From NCBI RefSeq assembly GCF_000801955.1, contig NZ_JSZO01000014.1:186001-250000 (forward strand): a stretch of 64,000 bases of DNA, written 5' to 3'. A model generated the notes under the pieces. It made no database searches. It had not been told where the DNA came from and saw only the letters and a program-made list of their open reading frames with translations. This document shows, piece by piece, positions 16,316 to 24,353 of the stretch (position 1 is the stretch's first letter; every line of letters starts with the position of its first letter). A program made the position numbers and the translations under genes. Source of the DNA: Ralstonia sp. A12 (lineage in GTDB: Bacteria; Pseudomonadota; Gammaproteobacteria; Burkholderiales; Burkholderiaceae).

Positions 16316-18031
16316 ATGGCTGGTGAAGTATTCGATCCGTGCCCACGCAACGGCATGTCGTACGTGGTGGGGGATACGGAGGTGCCGCTGGCGCACGTAA
16401 CAGTGCCCGCGTTGCTGGAAGCGACGGTGCGTCGCTACCCCGACGCGGAGGCGGTGGTGTTTCGCGAGCAGGGGGTGCGCTGGACATGGCGCGCCTTTGC
16501 CGAGCAGGTCGATGCGCTGGCCGCCGGCCTGCATGCGCTGGGGCTGGAGCGGGGCGACCGCATCGGCATCTGGTCGCCCAACCGTTACGAATGGGTGCTC
16601 ACGCAGTTTGCGACGGCGCGCCTGGGGCTCATTCTCGTCAACATCAATCCGGCGTACCGGCTCTCGGAACTGGAATACGCACTCAACAAGGTTGGCTGCA
16701 AGGCCATCGTCGCCGCCGAGGCGTTCAAGACCTCGCGCTACCTGGAAATGCTGCAGACGCTGGCGCCTGAGCTGGCGACTGCGCAGCCCGGCGCATTGAA
16801 TGCCGCCAAACTGCCCGCACTGCGCTGGGTCATCCGGACGGGCGAGGCCGCCACGCCGGGCATGATCAACTTTGCCGACGTGATTGCGCGCGGCAAGGAC
16901 GTACCCGTTGATGCGCTGGACGCCATTACCGCCACGCTGTCGCCCGACGACGCCATCAACATCCAGTTCACCAGTGGCACCACCGGCGCGCCCAAGGGCG
17001 CCACGCTCACGCACGTGAACGTGGTCAACAACGCGCGCTTCGTTGCCATGGCGATGAACCTGCAGGCCGGCGACCGGCTGTGCATTCCGGTGCCGCTCTA
17101 TCACTGCTTCGGGATGGTCATGTCGGTGCTCACGTGCACGGCCACCGGCGCGTGCATGGTGTTCCCGGGTGAGGCCTTCGACCCGCTTGCCGCGCTGCAG
17201 ACCGTGGCGGAAGAACGCTGCACGCAACTGCATGGCGTGCCGACCATGTTCATCGCGCAGCTCGATCATCCCGACTTCAAGACCTTCGATGTGTCGACGC
17301 TGCGCGGCGGCATCATGGCCGGTTCGCCGTGCCCGATCGAGGTGATGAAGCGCGTGGTGTCGGAGCTGAACCTGCGCGAAGTCACCATCGCCTATGGCAT
17401 GACCGAGACGAGCCCCGTGTCGTTCCAGAGTGCGGTAACCGACCCGCTCGACAAGCGCGTGACCACTGTCGGCCGCATTCAACCGCACTTGCAGGTCAAG
17501 CTGGTGGATGGCGTGGGCGACACCGTGCCGGTGGGCGAGAAGGGCGAGCTGTGGACCAAGGGCTACTCGGTCATGCTCGGCTACTGGGACGATGAGGCCA
17601 AGACCGCCGAGTCCATCCACGACGGCTGGATGCGCACGGGCGACCTGGCAACGTTCGATGCCGATGGCTACTGCAACATCGTTGGCCGCGTGAAGGACAT
17701 GCTCATCCGCGGCGGCGAGAACGTATACCCGCGCGAGATCGAAGAATTTCTCTTCCGCCACCCCAAGGTGCAGGCCGTCAACGTGTTTGGCGTGCCCGAC
17801 CAGAAGTACGGAGAAGAGGTGTGCGCGTGGATTGTGCTCAAGCCGGGCCAGCAAGCCACGGAGGAGGAGATCCGCGAATTCTGCAAAGGCCAGATCGCGC
17901 ACTACAAGGTTCCGCGCTATATCCGCTTCGTCACCGAGATGCCGATGACGGTCACAGGCAAGGTGCAGAAGTTCGTGATGCGCGATCGCATGATCGAAGA
18001 ACTCAAGCTGACCGTCGCGCAAACGGCCTGA
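16316..18031 (+). CDS. Acyl-CoA synthetase (AMP-forming), ACSF2/FadK-like
   Basis: 571 residues from the ATG at 16316, chosen because GGAGGAG lies 7 bases upstream; a TTG at 16301 is in frame but overlaps that site. ANL motifs are intact: [16 protein letters not shown] near 218, the AYGMTETSP loop near 360, the MRTGD motif near 440, and the C-terminal lysine in TVTGKVQKF near 545. It activates a carboxylic acid, probably medium- or long-chain, to the CoA thioester for degradation. It stands alone, with a strong terminator at 18071-18122. Confidence 0.88.
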   Translation: MAGEVFDPCPRNGMSYVVGDTEVPLAHVTVPALLEATVRRYPDAEAVVFREQGVRWTWRAFAEQVDALAAGLHALGLERGDRIGIWSPNRYEWVLTQFATARLGLILVNINPAYRLSELEYALNKVGCKAIVAAEAFKTSRYLEMLQTLAPELATAQPGALNAAKLPALRWVIRTGEAATPGMINFADVIARGKDVPVDALDAITATLSPDDAINIQFTSGTTGAPKGATLTHVNVVNNARFVAMAMNLQAGDRLCIPVPLYHCFGMVMSVLTCTATGACMVFPGEAFDPLAALQTVAEERCTQLHGVPTMFIAQLDHPDFKTFDVSTLRGGIMAGSPCPIEVMKRVVSELNLREVTIAYGMTETSPVSFQSAVTDPLDKRVTTVGRIQPHLQVKLVDGVGDTVPVGEKGELWTKGYSVMLGYWDDEAKTAESIHDGWMRTGDLATFDADGYCNIVGRVKDMLIRGGENVYPREIEEFLFRHPKVQAVNVFGVPDQKYGEEVCAWIVLKPGQQATEEEIREFCKGQIAHYKVPRYIRFVTEMPMTVTGKVQKFVMRDRMIEELKLTVAQTA

Positions 18032-18070
18032 GCAAGCCCTGCGCGGTTTCTCCGCTGAAATGCGAACCAG

Positions 18071-18122
18071 TTGCGCACGGCATGTCGTTGCCATGACGAT
18101 GCTTGCCGTGCGCAATTTTTTT
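18071..18122 (+). terminator. Strong rho-independent terminator after the acyl-CoA synthetase gene
   Basis: A perfect 12-base stem, TTGCGCACGGCA (18071-18082) with TGCCGTGCGCAA (18104-18115), and a 21-base loop, followed by seven T (18116-18122). It isolates the Gly-rich locus downstream. Confidence 0.93.
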
Positions 18123-18733
18123 CGCGTGCCCGGCTGAGGCACAGCACGAAAACCAAAACACCGATCCCGCATGCGTCTTGCCGATAGGGTGCACTCGCAG
18201 GAAAGCGTTGCGCACGTTCGGCCGGTCGCTGCGCCGCGCCACAACTTCGTGTCAGTTCCGTTGCAACGTGCGTGACGGGATGCACGCTCGCCATGAACGC
18301 CGGCTCACGCAATGTGAGCCCTGATGCGCCGATGGTTCAGCGTTGAAACCACCACGACGAAGGTGCACTCGAACACCGGTGCTCGCGCGATCGGCTGGCC
18401 GGGTGTGGGTCTTGGCGCGATCGCAGAACACCGCTGACGCCGCAGTCGCCGCATTGCTGTTTCAGCCGTGCAACCAAAGCGCGCGAACGACTACTCTAAA
18501 AAGAGTATGCCTTGGCACGATTCCACGCGGTCGACCGCGCGCCGCGCGCGCCAGCCGTTGATTCCACAGCGTTTTCAATTGCTTGGTGATGCGTTGTGCG
18601 ATCGCGCCTGAAGGTGGCACCGAATATGCAAACAGTGCGCCCCGGGGTGGGTGATGTTTTTTCCCACAGGCAGAGCGCGACGGCCCCATCGGCCGCGCTT
18701 CCAACCGCCCCTCTCACCTTTATGGAGTGCGTT
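18123..18733. promoter_or_regulatory. Long upstream region of the Gly-rich locus, with two palindromes
   Basis: About 610 bases with no convincing gene, after a terminator and before the Gly-rich gene. Two perfect dyads stand out: TACTCT-AAAA-AGAGTA (18492-18507) and CGCGGTCGACCGCG (18526-18539), 18 bases apart and about 200-240 bases upstream of the start at 18734. Either could be an operator or part of a structured leader. No clear -35/-10 pair is visible. The length suggests complex regulation, as for curli or Fap biofilm operons. Confidence 0.45.
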
Positions 18734-20047
18734 ATGAAGAAGACCTTATTGGCCACCGCGATCGCCATGGGATTGGGGGTCTCAGGCGTTGCACTGGCTG
18801 ACATCGGGAACTCGGCATCTGGGGCGGGTGACAAGACCCAAACCAACACGGCCACCATCACCAACACCGCAACCACAACAACGACGGACACCAACACCAA
18901 TACAAGCTCGCGCACGAGCACACGCAGCACCGACAATTCAAACCAACACAACAACCAAAGCCAAGGCAACGACCGCGACAACAGCGGCGCTTCCACTGCC
19001 TATGGCTATGGCACCGCGGCTGCCAACAATGGCAGCGTTGCAACCGCAACCTTCAGTGATGCCTTCAACTCCAGCAAAGCGATCGCCATCTCCAAGCTGG
19101 AAGGCACGGTGACCAACCTCAGCGTATCGGGCATCGGCAACGTCGCCACCAATAACGGCGGCACGGCCAACGGTGGCGGCGGCGGTCGTGGCGGCAATGG
19201 CTACGGTGGCGTCGGCATGGGCGGCAATGGCGGCACCGGTGGCGCAGGTGGCGCGGGCGGCGGTGGCGGTGCGGGCGGCAGCTCGGGCAATGTCACCAAC
19301 GGCAGTGCGACCAACGGTGGCGCAACGGCTGGCAACGGCGCCAGCGGCGGCGATGCCAGCGGCAATGCCGGCAATGGCGGCGCAGGCGGCGGCTCCGGCA
19401 CGCTCTCGGCCAGCCTGGGCGCAGGCCTGGGTGGCGCAGCGGGCAGCAACAGTGCAGCCGGCGGCGGCAGCGGTGGCAGTGGCGGTGGTGCGGGGGCAAG
19501 CGGCGGCGATGCCAACCGTCATCACGGTGGTGGCGCGGCAACGGGCGGCGCGGGTGCGGCAGCAGGAGGTAACGGCGCGGCTGGCGGCGCAGGTACGGCT
19601 GGCACGTCAACGGCTTCTGGCGGCGCAGGCACAGGTACCAGCGGAGCAACTGGCACCAGCACAGGCGGCGCAGGCGCCGCAGGCGGTGCAGCCACCAACG
19701 TAGCCGGCAACGGCGGTGCAGGCGGTGGTGCAGCCAACGGCAGCGCAACCAACGGCTCAGCCACGTCCATGGCCGGCAACGGGGCAGTGGGCGCAACGGG
19801 TGCGATGGGCGCAGCAGGCGGCGCAGGCGGCACCGGCAACGGTGGCGTCGGCAACGGCGCAGTTGGCGGTGCGGGTGGGGCAGGTGGAACGGTGGCGGTG
19901 GATGCCGGCACGTTCAACATGTCCAACGCCATGACCAGCGTTGGCCAATCGGCTGCCGGGGTGATGATCGCGAACCAGAACAGCGGTTTCGCGTCGCTCA
20001 TCCAACAGAGCGTCAATGTGCAAGCCAACCTGAATGTCGGCCACTGA
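18734..20047 (+). CDS. Secreted Gly/Ala-rich low-complexity protein, candidate structural (amyloid-like) subunit
   Basis: 437 residues from the ATG at 18734, with GGAG seven bases upstream. The Sec signal is cleaved after ALA at about 22. Next come a Thr/Asn/Ser-rich tract (about 25-85), a conserved-looking block with FSDAFNSSKAIAISKLEGTV (about 105-130), and about 240 residues of Gly/Ala-rich GGAGG-type repeats. The C-terminus, VGQSAAGVMIANQNSG followed by a LIQQSVNVQANLN stretch, has the Gln/Asn spacing of curli-like amyloid repeats. No cysteine follows the signal. The C-terminal Q-N-S-G motif is shared with the two small proteins downstream. The composition recalls PE_PGRS or silk-like proteins, but that is convergence. 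The role is inferred: a cell-surface or matrix fibre. Confidence 0.8.
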   Translation: MKKTLLATAIAMGLGVSGVALADIGNSASGAGDKTQTNTATITNTATTTTTDTNTNTSSRTSTRSTDNSNQHNNQSQGNDRDNSGASTAYGYGTAAANNGSVATATFSDAFNSSKAIAISKLEGTVTNLSVSGIGNVATNNGGTANGGGGGRGGNGYGGVGMGGNGGTGGAGGAGGGGGAGGSSGNVTNGSATNGGATAGNGASGGDASGNAGNGGAGGGSGTLSASLGAGLGGAAGSNSAAGGGSGGSGGGAGASGGDANRHHGGGAATGGAGAAAGGNGAAGGAGTAGTSTASGGAGTGTSGATGTSTGGAGAAGGAATNVAGNGGAGGGAANGSATNGSATSMAGNGAVGATGAMGAAGGAGGTGNGGVGNGAVGGAGGAGGTVAVDAGTFNMSNAMTSVGQSAAGVMIANQNSGFASLIQQSVNVQANLNVGH

Positions 20048-20074
20048 TCCGGTATCAGGCATGAGCGGGGAAGT

Positions 20075-20140
20075 GCCGCCGCCTCTCTGAGGGCGGCGGC
20101 TGACTGGGCCGGGCCACGCAACATTGGGTCCGGCCCAGTC
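20075..20140 (+). promoter_or_regulatory. Two consecutive strong hairpins between the Gly-rich gene and the next gene
   Basis: Hairpin 1: GCCGCCGCC (20075-20083) pairs with GGCGGCGGC (20092-20100). Hairpin 2: GACTGGGCCGG (20102-20112) pairs with CCGGCCCAGTC (20130-20140) and can extend inward by three pairs. There is no U-tract, so these are not classical terminators. They probably protect the 3' end of the Gly-rich message or lower downstream expression, giving more structural subunit than processing proteins. Confidence 0.6.
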
Positions 20141-20181
20141 GGAACCGTTGGAACCGAAGTTGGAACGTATGGAGACATTCG

Positions 20182-20625
20182 ATGCGATCCGACAGAACAA
20201 CAGCAACAGGATGGGCGGCATGGCTCCTGACATGCGGCCTTGTGGCATGGCCAGCCGTCATGCCAGCGACAGCGATCGCGGCGGAAGATGCGCCGGTCGC
20301 AGACAGTCTCCAGGCAGTCAACGTGGAAGCGGTGCGTCCCCCGGTCGCCGCGCCCACATCGGTGCCCGGGTTCGGTCATGCGGTCGATGCAGACAAGCTC
20401 GAAGGCTATCGCGGCGGGACGCAGGACCTGTACCAGACCGTCAACGACGCGCGCCTCTCGGGCACCGTCAGCAACGACAGTGCCGTCAACGTACTGACGG
20501 GCTCGAACGTCGTGCGCGACGGCTCGTTCGCCAATGCTGCCGGGATTCCCACGGTCATCCAGAACAGCGGAGCGAACGTGTTGATCCAGAACTCCACGAT
20601 CGTCAACGTGCAGTTCAGGCAGTGA
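20182..20625 (+). CDS. Small secreted protein with double-glycine motif, candidate C39 peptidase substrate
   Basis: 147 residues; GGAG lies 7 bases before the ATG. A long N-terminal region with a hydrophobic core (WAAWLLTCGLVAWPAVM) ends in a likely cleavage site near AIAA (34). At residues 68-79 the sequence VDADKLEGYRGG fits the bacteriocin double-glycine leader pattern: hydrophobic at -12, -7 and -4, then GG at 78-79. After it come RLSGTVSN, similar to KLEGTVTN in the Gly-rich protein, and a C-terminus VIQNSGANVLIQNSTIVNVQ with two Q-N-S units. It overlaps no neighbour; the C39 peptidase gene starts 28 bases later. Probably a nucleator or minor fibre component cut by that peptidase. Function is inferred; the motifs are seen directly. 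Confidence 0.75.
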   Translation: MRSDRTTATGWAAWLLTCGLVAWPAVMPATAIAAEDAPVADSLQAVNVEAVRPPVAAPTSVPGFGHAVDADKLEGYRGGTQDLYQTVNDARLSGTVSNDSAVNVLTGSNVVRDGSFANAAGIPTVIQNSGANVLIQNSTIVNVQFRQ

Positions 20626-20653
20626 TGCAATGACGGCGATGAGAGGTGGGGCG

Positions 20654-21334
20654 ATGCGATGGATGTGGAGCGCGGCGCTGATCGTTGGCGCCTGCGGGCC
20701 TGCGCTTGCGGGTTCGATCGACATGCTCGGCACGGGCGGCGCGACCTACAACATGCCGGTGACGAGCATGAAGGAGGCGCGTTTTCTGCGCACCATCCAT
20801 CAGCGCTTCGACTTCAGTTGCGGCTCGGCTGCCGTGGCGACGCTGCTCACCTACCAGTACGGCTATCCGGTGAGCGAGCAGACGGTGTTCCAGGCCATGT
20901 ATCTGCATGGCAACCAGGAGAAGATCCGGCGAGAAGGCTTTTCGCTGCTCGACATCAAACGCTATCTGGAGTCGCAAGGCTTTGAGGCTGATGGTTTCGA
21001 GCAGCCGCTGGATGCATTGAATGGCGCCCACTTGCCGGCCATCGTGCTGCTGAGCGAGAACGGCTATCACCACTTCGTGGTGGTCAAGGGCGTGCAGGAA
21101 GGGCGTGTGCTGGTGGGCGATCCGGCCATGGGCACACGCGCGATCCCACGCGATAGTTTTGAGCGCATGTGGGACAACCATTTGCTGTTCGTCATCCACA
21201 ACCGCGAGCAAGGCGCAACCTTCAACGCGGCGTCGGACTGGCGTGTTGCACCGCGCGCGCCGCTGCAGGAAGGGGTGGATCGCACTGGCCTGGGGAACAT
21301 CGTGCTCCCCAAGCATGGTCCATCCGACTTCTGA
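20654..21334 (+). CDS. Stand-alone exported C39-family (double-glycine) cysteine peptidase, FapD-like
   Basis: 226 residues from the ATG at 20654, chosen because AGAGGTGGGG lies just upstream; starts at 20630 and 20639 are alternatives. The N-terminus MRWMWSAALIVGACGPALAG is a Sec signal; C14 could also serve as a lipobox cysteine (VGAC). The catalytic set of the C39 fold is intact: Q50 (oxyanion), C56 in DFSCGSAA, H140 in GYHHFVVV and D156 in VGDPAMG. C39 domains cut peptides after Gly-Gly and are usually fused to ABC exporters. This one has no membrane or ATPase domain and should act in the periplasm, as proposed for FapD of the Pseudomonas Fap operon. It lies between two genes whose products carry double-glycine motifs. 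Confidence 0.87.
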   Translation: MRWMWSAALIVGACGPALAGSIDMLGTGGATYNMPVTSMKEARFLRTIHQRFDFSCGSAAVATLLTYQYGYPVSEQTVFQAMYLHGNQEKIRREGFSLLDIKRYLESQGFEADGFEQPLDALNGAHLPAIVLLSENGYHHFVVVKGVQEGRVLVGDPAMGTRAIPRDSFERMWDNHLLFVIHNREQGATFNAASDWRVAPRAPLQEGVDRTGLGNIVLPKHGPSDF

Positions 21335-21356
21335 CAGAGGCACGCAGGAGGGCACC

Positions 21357-21917
21357 ATGAGACGGTTTGGTGGGGTGCTGTGCGCTGCCGGCATGCTTGT
21401 GCTGGCAGGGTCGGGTCATGCGTTGGCGGCCGGCATGGATGGCGAATCTGAAACCGTAGACGGCCCGCGCACGAACAATCCGGTTCACGCATGGAAGGCC
21501 GTGTCGGAAGATCAGCTCGACGACATGCGCGGCGGGTTTGATGTGCCTTCTGCGGCGGGGCTGCGCATTGCGTTTGGGATCGATCGCGCGGTGTATATCA
21601 ACGGCGATCTGGTGGCGAGCGTGTCGGTCAATATTCCCGATGTGGCGCGCATGACGGCCGCGCAGGCGCAGCAGCTTGCCAACGTGGTCAACACGGTCAA
21701 CGTGGTACAGAACGGGCCGAACAATGTGGCGCCTCCGGATATTGCGACGGGCGCGGCAACGGCCGCCACGATCATCCAGAACAGCCTGAGTGGCCAGACT
21801 TTGCAGGCGATCACGACCATCAATGCGGCGGTCAACAGCCTGCCGCAGTTCCGTCAGCTCAGCCTCACCAATGCGTTGCAGGGCGCGCTCTCCAACGTCG
21901 TGACTGGGCTGCACTGA
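21357..21917 (+). CDS. Secreted protein with a canonical double-glycine motif, candidate C39 peptidase substrate
   Basis: 186 residues; AGGAGG lies 5 bases before the ATG at 21357. A Sec signal (cleavage near ALA, about 24) is followed by a pro-region and then V49-S-E-D-Q-L-D-D-M-R-G59-G60. This matches the LSxxELxxIxGG leader consensus position by position (V -12, S -11, L -7, M -4, GG -2/-1). The predicted mature part begins FDVPSAAGLRIAFGIDRAVY. It continues into a Gln/Asn-rich region with VVQNGPNNV and TIIQNSLSGQTL, resembling the Q-N-S units of the other two secreted proteins. The stop lies 22 bases from the convergent barrel gene. Its role as fibre component or chaperone is unknown. Confidence 0.78.
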   Translation: MRRFGGVLCAAGMLVLAGSGHALAAGMDGESETVDGPRTNNPVHAWKAVSEDQLDDMRGGFDVPSAAGLRIAFGIDRAVYINGDLVASVSVNIPDVARMTAAQAQQLANVVNTVNVVQNGPNNVAPPDIATGAATAATIIQNSLSGQTLQAITTINAAVNSLPQFRQLSLTNALQGALSNVVTGLH

Positions 21918-21939
21918 TGCAGCGCCAGCGCGCTGGAAC

Positions 21940-23262
21940 TTAGAACTGGATTGGCAACCGCAGCGTGACTGTCAGGTCCGGCGTGTCGCGTGTCAGGCCT
22001 GCGCCTACCGACAGGTTCAGCGTCATCTTGGGCGAGATGCGGTACGAATAGCCCACCAGCAGCGTGCCCAGGATGGTGCGTACCGAACCCGGCACGCGCT
22101 GGCCGTTCTGCTGGGTCGGCCCGATGATGCTCTGGTCATAGCCGATCGAGAACGATGCCTTCTCGTTCAACGCCAGCCCCATGCCGAAGTTCAGGCCGAT
22201 GATGTCGCCGGCCTTCACGTTGCCCAGGAACTGCTGCGAGCCGTCCACCAGGTTCAGGCTCACGTCCTTGCGCTCGAAGTTGTGCAGGTAGCTGACGCTG
22301 CCGAAGAACACCGCCGGGTCGGTCGGAAACAGCCAGGTCAGGCCCGGTTGCAGTGCGTAGAAGCCCGAGCCGGTCGGCTGCTGCAGCGGCAGGCCAGTGC
22401 CCGTGGTGTTGCTCACGCAGCGTGTCACGCAGTCGGTGGTGACCTCGAATGGGTCTTTGCCGGTGCGTGTCTTGAAGCGCAGCCAGCCGATGGTGAACGG
22501 CTTGTCGACGCCGCCCGCGCTGATCTGGTAGCGCGCCGTCATTTCCACGTCGCCGATGCCGTGGCCGCGCGAGCTGAAGGCGTTGTCAGTTGCCGTGCCC
22601 GTGAAGATCTCGCGGCTGACCGTGTCGTTCGTGCTGTAGACATAAGGCATGCGCAGTTCCAGCTCCCAGCGCTTTGCCAAGCCGTAGCGCACGGCCAGCG
22701 TGCTGGTGAGCGTGGTGGTCTTCACCTCTCGCACGTCAATCAGCCCGATCAGTAGCGCGGGGATGATGGTGTAGCCCACCAGCGCCACGCGATCAGACGA
22801 CGAATACGCCATCTGCAGTGACGGCTCCACCACGAACTTGCCCGGCGGCGTGAGCGCGCTGGGCTCATCGAAGATTTGCGCAACACGTGGTGGCTGGTCG
22901 GAGGGTTCTGGCGGTTTGCCCACGGGCGTGTTGCCCGGTTGGCCGTTCTGCGCCATCTGCGCGGCAGCGTCACCAGAGGATGTGTCGCCACCTGCGCCCG
23001 GCGCACCGGTACCGCGCACGGTATCGAGCTCGCTCATGCCGAGCGCGCGCCGCATGTGGTTCAGGTGGGCTTCCTGCTGCTTGATGGAGCGCTTCAATTC
23101 CTGCAGGCGCGCCTGCGCATCGACAAGCTCCCGCTGAAGCGCTTCCAGGCTGGGTGGTTTGTCGTCTACCGGCTCGTTGGTCTGCGCAAGGACCGGCCCG
23201 CTGCACAACAGCAGGCATGCGCACGTAACCGCACGAAGCGGCCCCCATGGTGCGTTCTTCAT
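21940..23262 (-). CDS. Outer-membrane beta-barrel protein with N-terminal coiled coil, FapF-like transporter
   Basis: 440 residues from the ATG at 23262, chosen for the GGGGGA site upstream; an in-frame GTG at 23295 is less likely. Order of parts: Sec signal (1-26, ending VLA), a heptad-rich coiled coil (about 38-72, LEALQRELVDAQARLQELKR), a Gly/Pro/Gln linker (about 80-120), then a barrel of alternating strands ending in LRLPIQF with the C-terminal Phe needed for BAM assembly. FapF, the amyloid export pore of Pseudomonas, has the same plan. The barrel also resembles the Phenol_MetA_deg/transporter family. It is convergent with the secreted-protein genes, so it needs its own promoter. Export of those proteins is inferred. 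Confidence 0.75.
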   Translation of the reverse strand: MKNAPWGPLRAVTCACLLLCSGPVLAQTNEPVDDKPPSLEALQRELVDAQARLQELKRSIKQQEAHLNHMRRALGMSELDTVRGTGAPGAGGDTSSGDAAAQMAQNGQPGNTPVGKPPEPSDQPPRVAQIFDEPSALTPPGKFVVEPSLQMAYSSSDRVALVGYTIIPALLIGLIDVREVKTTTLTSTLAVRYGLAKRWELELRMPYVYSTNDTVSREIFTGTATDNAFSSRGHGIGDVEMTARYQISAGGVDKPFTIGWLRFKTRTGKDPFEVTTDCVTRCVSNTTGTGLPLQQPTGSGFYALQPGLTWLFPTDPAVFFGSVSYLHNFERKDVSLNLVDGSQQFLGNVKAGDIIGLNFGMGLALNEKASFSIGYDQSIIGPTQQNGQRVPGSVRTILGTLLVGYSYRISPKMTLNLSVGAGLTRDTPDLTVTLRLPIQF

Positions 23263-23435
23263 GGCAATGTCCCCCGTCGAGAGCGTCCTGTCCACGAAAA
23301 GCGGATGGGCCCTTCACGATTTCCCCCGGGTGGCGTACAGCGGTTCCACTATAGGCGAGCGGGCGCGAAACGATAGGGCCTTCGTGTCCCCTAAATGGAG
23401 GAGATCTGCGTGCCCGTTTGGCTGATCGCACAGGC

Positions 23436-23463
23436 CAAGAAAAAAGGCGCCCGAAGGCGCCTT
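23436..23463 (-). terminator. Rho-independent terminator after queF
   Basis: On the minus strand AAGGCGCC (23463-23456) pairs with GGCGCCTT (23451-23444) around TTCG, followed by a T-run (bases 23445-23440 are A on the plus strand). It lies about 35 bases after the queF stop. Confidence 0.9.
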
Positions 23464-23496
23464 GGTGTGCAATGTGTGAGCGCTGACTGACGTGCC

Positions 23497-24333
23497 TCAT
23501 TGACGTGCATTGCGCATGTTGTCCGGCCACGGCGTGTTGTAGTTCGTGCGGAACGGGTTGATGTCCAGCCCGCCGCGCCGGGTGTAGCGCGCGTACACCG
23601 CCAGCTTGACCGGGCGGCACTGGCGCAGGATGTCGGTAAAGATGCGCTCGACGCACTGCTCGTGAAACTCGTTGTGCTCGCGGAACGAGATCAGGTATTT
23701 CAGCAGCCCTTCCTGATTGATTGGCGCACCCACGTAGCGGATCTGCACACTGCCCCAATCCGGCTGGCCCGTCACCAGGCAATTGGACTTGAGCAGATGC
23801 GAGACCAGTGATTCTTCCACCGGGCTTTCTTCCTCGTTCACCTGCAGCAGTTCGGGCGTGGGCTGATAGATGTCGGTTTCGATGTCCAAGCGATCGAGCA
23901 GCAGGCCGTCAAGCTCGCCCATCTTCTGCCGGGCAAACTCTTCGTGCGGCACGATGCGCACCTGTACCGGCGCACCGCACGCTTCCGACAGATCGTGATG
24001 GATCAACTGCTGCAGCGCCTCATACGACGCCACCTTGGTCTGGTTGAACGAGTTCAGGTACAGCTTGAACGACTTCGACTCAATGATGTTGGGTGAATCC
24101 GCCGGCACGATCACGGTGCCGATGGCCACCTGCGGCTTGCCGCGCAGGTTCAGCCACGACAGTTCATACAGGTTCCACAGGTCCACGCCGAAGAAGGGCA
24201 GGGCGCTGCCAGCCGGCAGACCGATCTCGTCGCGTTTGCCCTGGCGCGGAATGGGAAACAGCAGGCTCGGGTCGTACTGCGTGATATACGCAGACGTCTT
24301 GCCCAGCGGCGAGTGTTCAGGTTGGTTGCTCAT
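23497..24333 (-). CDS. queF: NADPH-dependent 7-cyano-7-deazaguanine reductase
   Basis: 278 residues, the long (type II, E. coli-like) form with two tandem tunnelling-fold halves. The QueF motif [16 protein letters not shown] is at 85-100 and the catalytic cysteine is C185 in [15 protein letters not shown]; substrate-binding E and H residues follow in [12 protein letters not shown]. It reduces preQ0 to preQ1 in queuosine synthesis for tRNA modification. Transcribed with ilvA (20-base gap) although the pathways are unrelated. Confidence 0.96.
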   Translation of the reverse strand: MSNQPEHSPLGKTSAYITQYDPSLLFPIPRQGKRDEIGLPAGSALPFFGVDLWNLYELSWLNLRGKPQVAIGTVIVPADSPNIIESKSFKLYLNSFNQTKVASYEALQQLIHHDLSEACGAPVQVRIVPHEEFARQKMGELDGLLLDRLDIETDIYQPTPELLQVNEEESPVEESLVSHLLKSNCLVTGQPDWGSVQIRYVGAPINQEGLLKYLISFREHNEFHEQCVERIFTDILRQCRPVKLAVYARYTRRGGLDINPFRTNYNTPWPDNMRNARQ

Positions 24334-24353
24334 GACAAAGGCTCCGCGGGCGA

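Noticed and set aside
16265-18244. A 659-codon minus-strand frame opposite the acyl-CoA synthetase
   Set aside because: Shadow frame with His/Arg-rich composition; it also crosses the strong terminator at 18071-18122.
19140-19900. Tandem GGC-rich repeats as a CRISPR array or satellite
   Set aside because: Repeats are short, irregular, in frame and lie inside a coding sequence; there are no spacers and no cas genes.
18734-20047. The Gly-rich protein as a PE_PGRS homologue
   Set aside because: There is no PE domain and the organism is a betaproteobacterium. Similarity is confined to GGAGG composition, so convergence is more likely.
18938-20733. Long minus-strand frames rich in Ala/Pro across the Gly-rich gene
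   Set aside because: They arise from GGC/GCC repeats being open on both strands. Only the plus-strand frame has a signal peptide, a ribosome site and a structured C-terminus.
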